The position numbers and the translations under genes were made by a program. This document shows, piece by piece, positions 62,646 through 64,000 of a DNA stretch of 64,000 bases. Position 1 is the stretch's first letter; each line of letters opens with the position of its first letter. The notes under the pieces are model-generated. The model was given only the letters and a program-made list of their open reading frames with translations, was not told where the DNA came from and did no database searches. Origin of the DNA: Haemaphysalis longicornis (taxonomy: Eukaryota > Arthropoda > Arachnida > Ixodida > Ixodidae); contig CM023457.1 of the NCBI GenBank assembly GCA_013339765.2, forward strand, positions 27,982,909-28,046,908. The letters are read 5' to 3'.

Positions 62646-64000
62646 CGTCACACATGCACACGTTTACTGATATGCAAAGTGTTGGGTGGGATCTTTGCGC
62701 GGCGCTGTTGCCAGCGACGCTGCCGTTGTTAGGCCGCGAATAAGTAAACAAGAATATAAAATAAGGAAACAATCATGAATTAACGAAATGATTACCCCAA
62801 ATTAATTTAAACTCAACCTTGTGCCTCTTAACAGGGCCTCTTCAGGGGCTGCGCAGCCCTCTCTTGACCACTTTCGGTATCAACGCCAGGCTGATACTGA
62901 AAATGGTCGAAGGGAGGGCGCCACAGCCCCTAGACAGGTTTACAAGCTCCGCTCTTGAGAGCTTTCACGCTGAGTGGAACTGCTTTAACGTTTTTCCCCG
63001 TGGTGTAACATTTTGTTCGTTATCCAGAAACGGACGTCCAAAACGTCACATGTCGCGGAGTGCTACTGAGCCGCTGCTAGTTGTGTAATGTCTGACCTAA
63101 GTCAATGCTGGTGTTATTATTAGGGAAGGCACGAAAACAGCAGCCAGTCGCTACTGATTGTTCCAATGTGACCAGTACAGTTTAAACGCTACGGGAGATC
63201 GTGGTTCATGCGCCCGTCTATGACATGCTCGTTCTACTGGTGGGACACTTCAACGTGGGCGTCTAACGGCACAATGCGACCTGACTGCTGTCTTACGTGG
63301 TCGATCGGTTTGGGTCGGTGTGTTACACTGAGAGGATACACGATGCCTGCGGGGTCAGGAGGGAGACGAACAGCCCCATGTTTGTCCGCCAGAATAAAGC
63401 TCCAGTCCTTCCAAGACGATTCAGCTAACTGCCTACGAAGTATGCTCAATCGCAATTACAAACAAACGGATATTTTTTTCGTGTACTCGTTGAACTGGGC
63501 CCAGCTTCGCCGGTCATCCATCTTCACTGATTTTTTTGTTTTGTTTTTATCTCTTCCTCCGAAGCGCAGATGGACGCAGTCGCCTGGCTTTAGGCACATT
63601 CTGGGTTTTCTGTTTCCATCTCTTTCGTAGTGTCGTTCCAACTACGCCAGTGGAGAGTAGTTAGGCGCAGACGCGCTCCAAATTCCACCACTTAACCATT
63701 ATACTGACTTCCACGAAGCGGGGTCTGCGGTCGTCCAGTGCGGTCAGCGAGTGTCTTGGTCGACGTCGGCGCCGCGTCGACTAGACGACGCCAGCGGCCT
63801 GCTGTGACCCAGATTTCTGGAAATGAGAGCTATGCTAATGGTCTGCTCCGCCCCCCTACCGCTGCCCGCCGCTGCTTCTGCTCGCATGGCGATCCGCCTC
63901 CCGCTCATTCGTTTCTCACAGTGCCGTCCGCGGCGCTGGGCTCCTCTAGCTAGAGCCATTAACTATAGGCTGCGCGACACCGGCTAGACGAGAACGAGGC
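62646..64000. other. No gene recognised; possible right half of a third 31-kb-type repeat near 62.96 kb
   Basis: GAGCTTTCACGCTGAGTGGAAC at 62959 equals the end motif of the 22.7/31.3-kb repeats. A 140-codon plus-strand ORF (63208-63630) and opposite ORFs show no motif. GC-rich near 63720-63940. Confidence 0.4.

Noticed and set aside
63208..63630. 140-codon ORF as transposon or host gene
   Set aside because: No conserved motif; several opposite ORFs overlap it.

Overview
This window looks like eukaryotic, gene-poor, repeat-dense nuclear DNA, most likely from a hard tick (Ixodidae) or a close chelicerate relative. The main reason is a tRNA-derived SINE present in about ten copies. Its head (a GCGGTGGCTCAGTGG A box and a GGTTCGATTCC B box), its conserved body and its CAAT-type tail match what I recall of the tick SINE family called Ruka; no search was run. 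Long TA, GA, AAAT, CAAT and CTCA microsatellites and degraded LINE ends also fit a large arthropod genome. There is no operon-like layout, no rRNA, no CRISPR array, and no host gene I can recognise.

The clearest protein-coding material is retrotransposon debris at 26.2-29.0 kb. A 5'-truncated RTE-type element (reverse transcriptase with FADD, minus strand) lies between 12-bp target-site duplications. A second LINE, of an RNase H-bearing clade, has inserted into it. That second element is rearranged: its RNase H part is inverted relative to its 3' part (C-terminal zinc-knuckle region, CT tail), as expected for twin priming. Three more 3' ends of the same LINE lie at 16.3, 39.0 and 43.0 kb.

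Other mobile DNA includes a non-autonomous hAT element with an 8-bp duplication (35.5-36.3 kb), a two-member MITE family (20.3 and 58.1 kb), an LTR-like pair (8.8-9.7 kb plus, 24.4-25.1 kb minus), several pairs or triplets of unclassified dispersed repeats, and many foldback structures. The largest foldback is a palindrome of about 1 kb at 1.3-2.3 kb. The near-perfect ones are at 5.8, 14.6 and 38.95 kb. Several SINE copies have clean target-site duplications even though their 5' ends are missing.

Layout: 0-5 kb, palindrome and two SINEs; 5-10 kb, AAAT tail, dispersed repeats, foldback and LTR-like element; 10-20 kb, mostly unique sequence with GC-rich patches and microsatellites; 20-26 kb, MITE, direct repeats, dispersed repeats, a 125-bp tandem array and LTR-like element; 26-29 kb, nested LINEs; 29-39 kb, SINE-rich with hAT and tRNA-like elements; 39-48 kb, LINE ends, a minisatellite and dispersed repeats; 48-55 kb, mostly unique sequence with weak exon-like ORFs; 55-64 kb, tandem repeats, MITE, dispersed repeats, SINEs and a foldback. 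The parts do not form a pathway; the unifying theme is layered insertion, truncation and inversion of mobile DNA.
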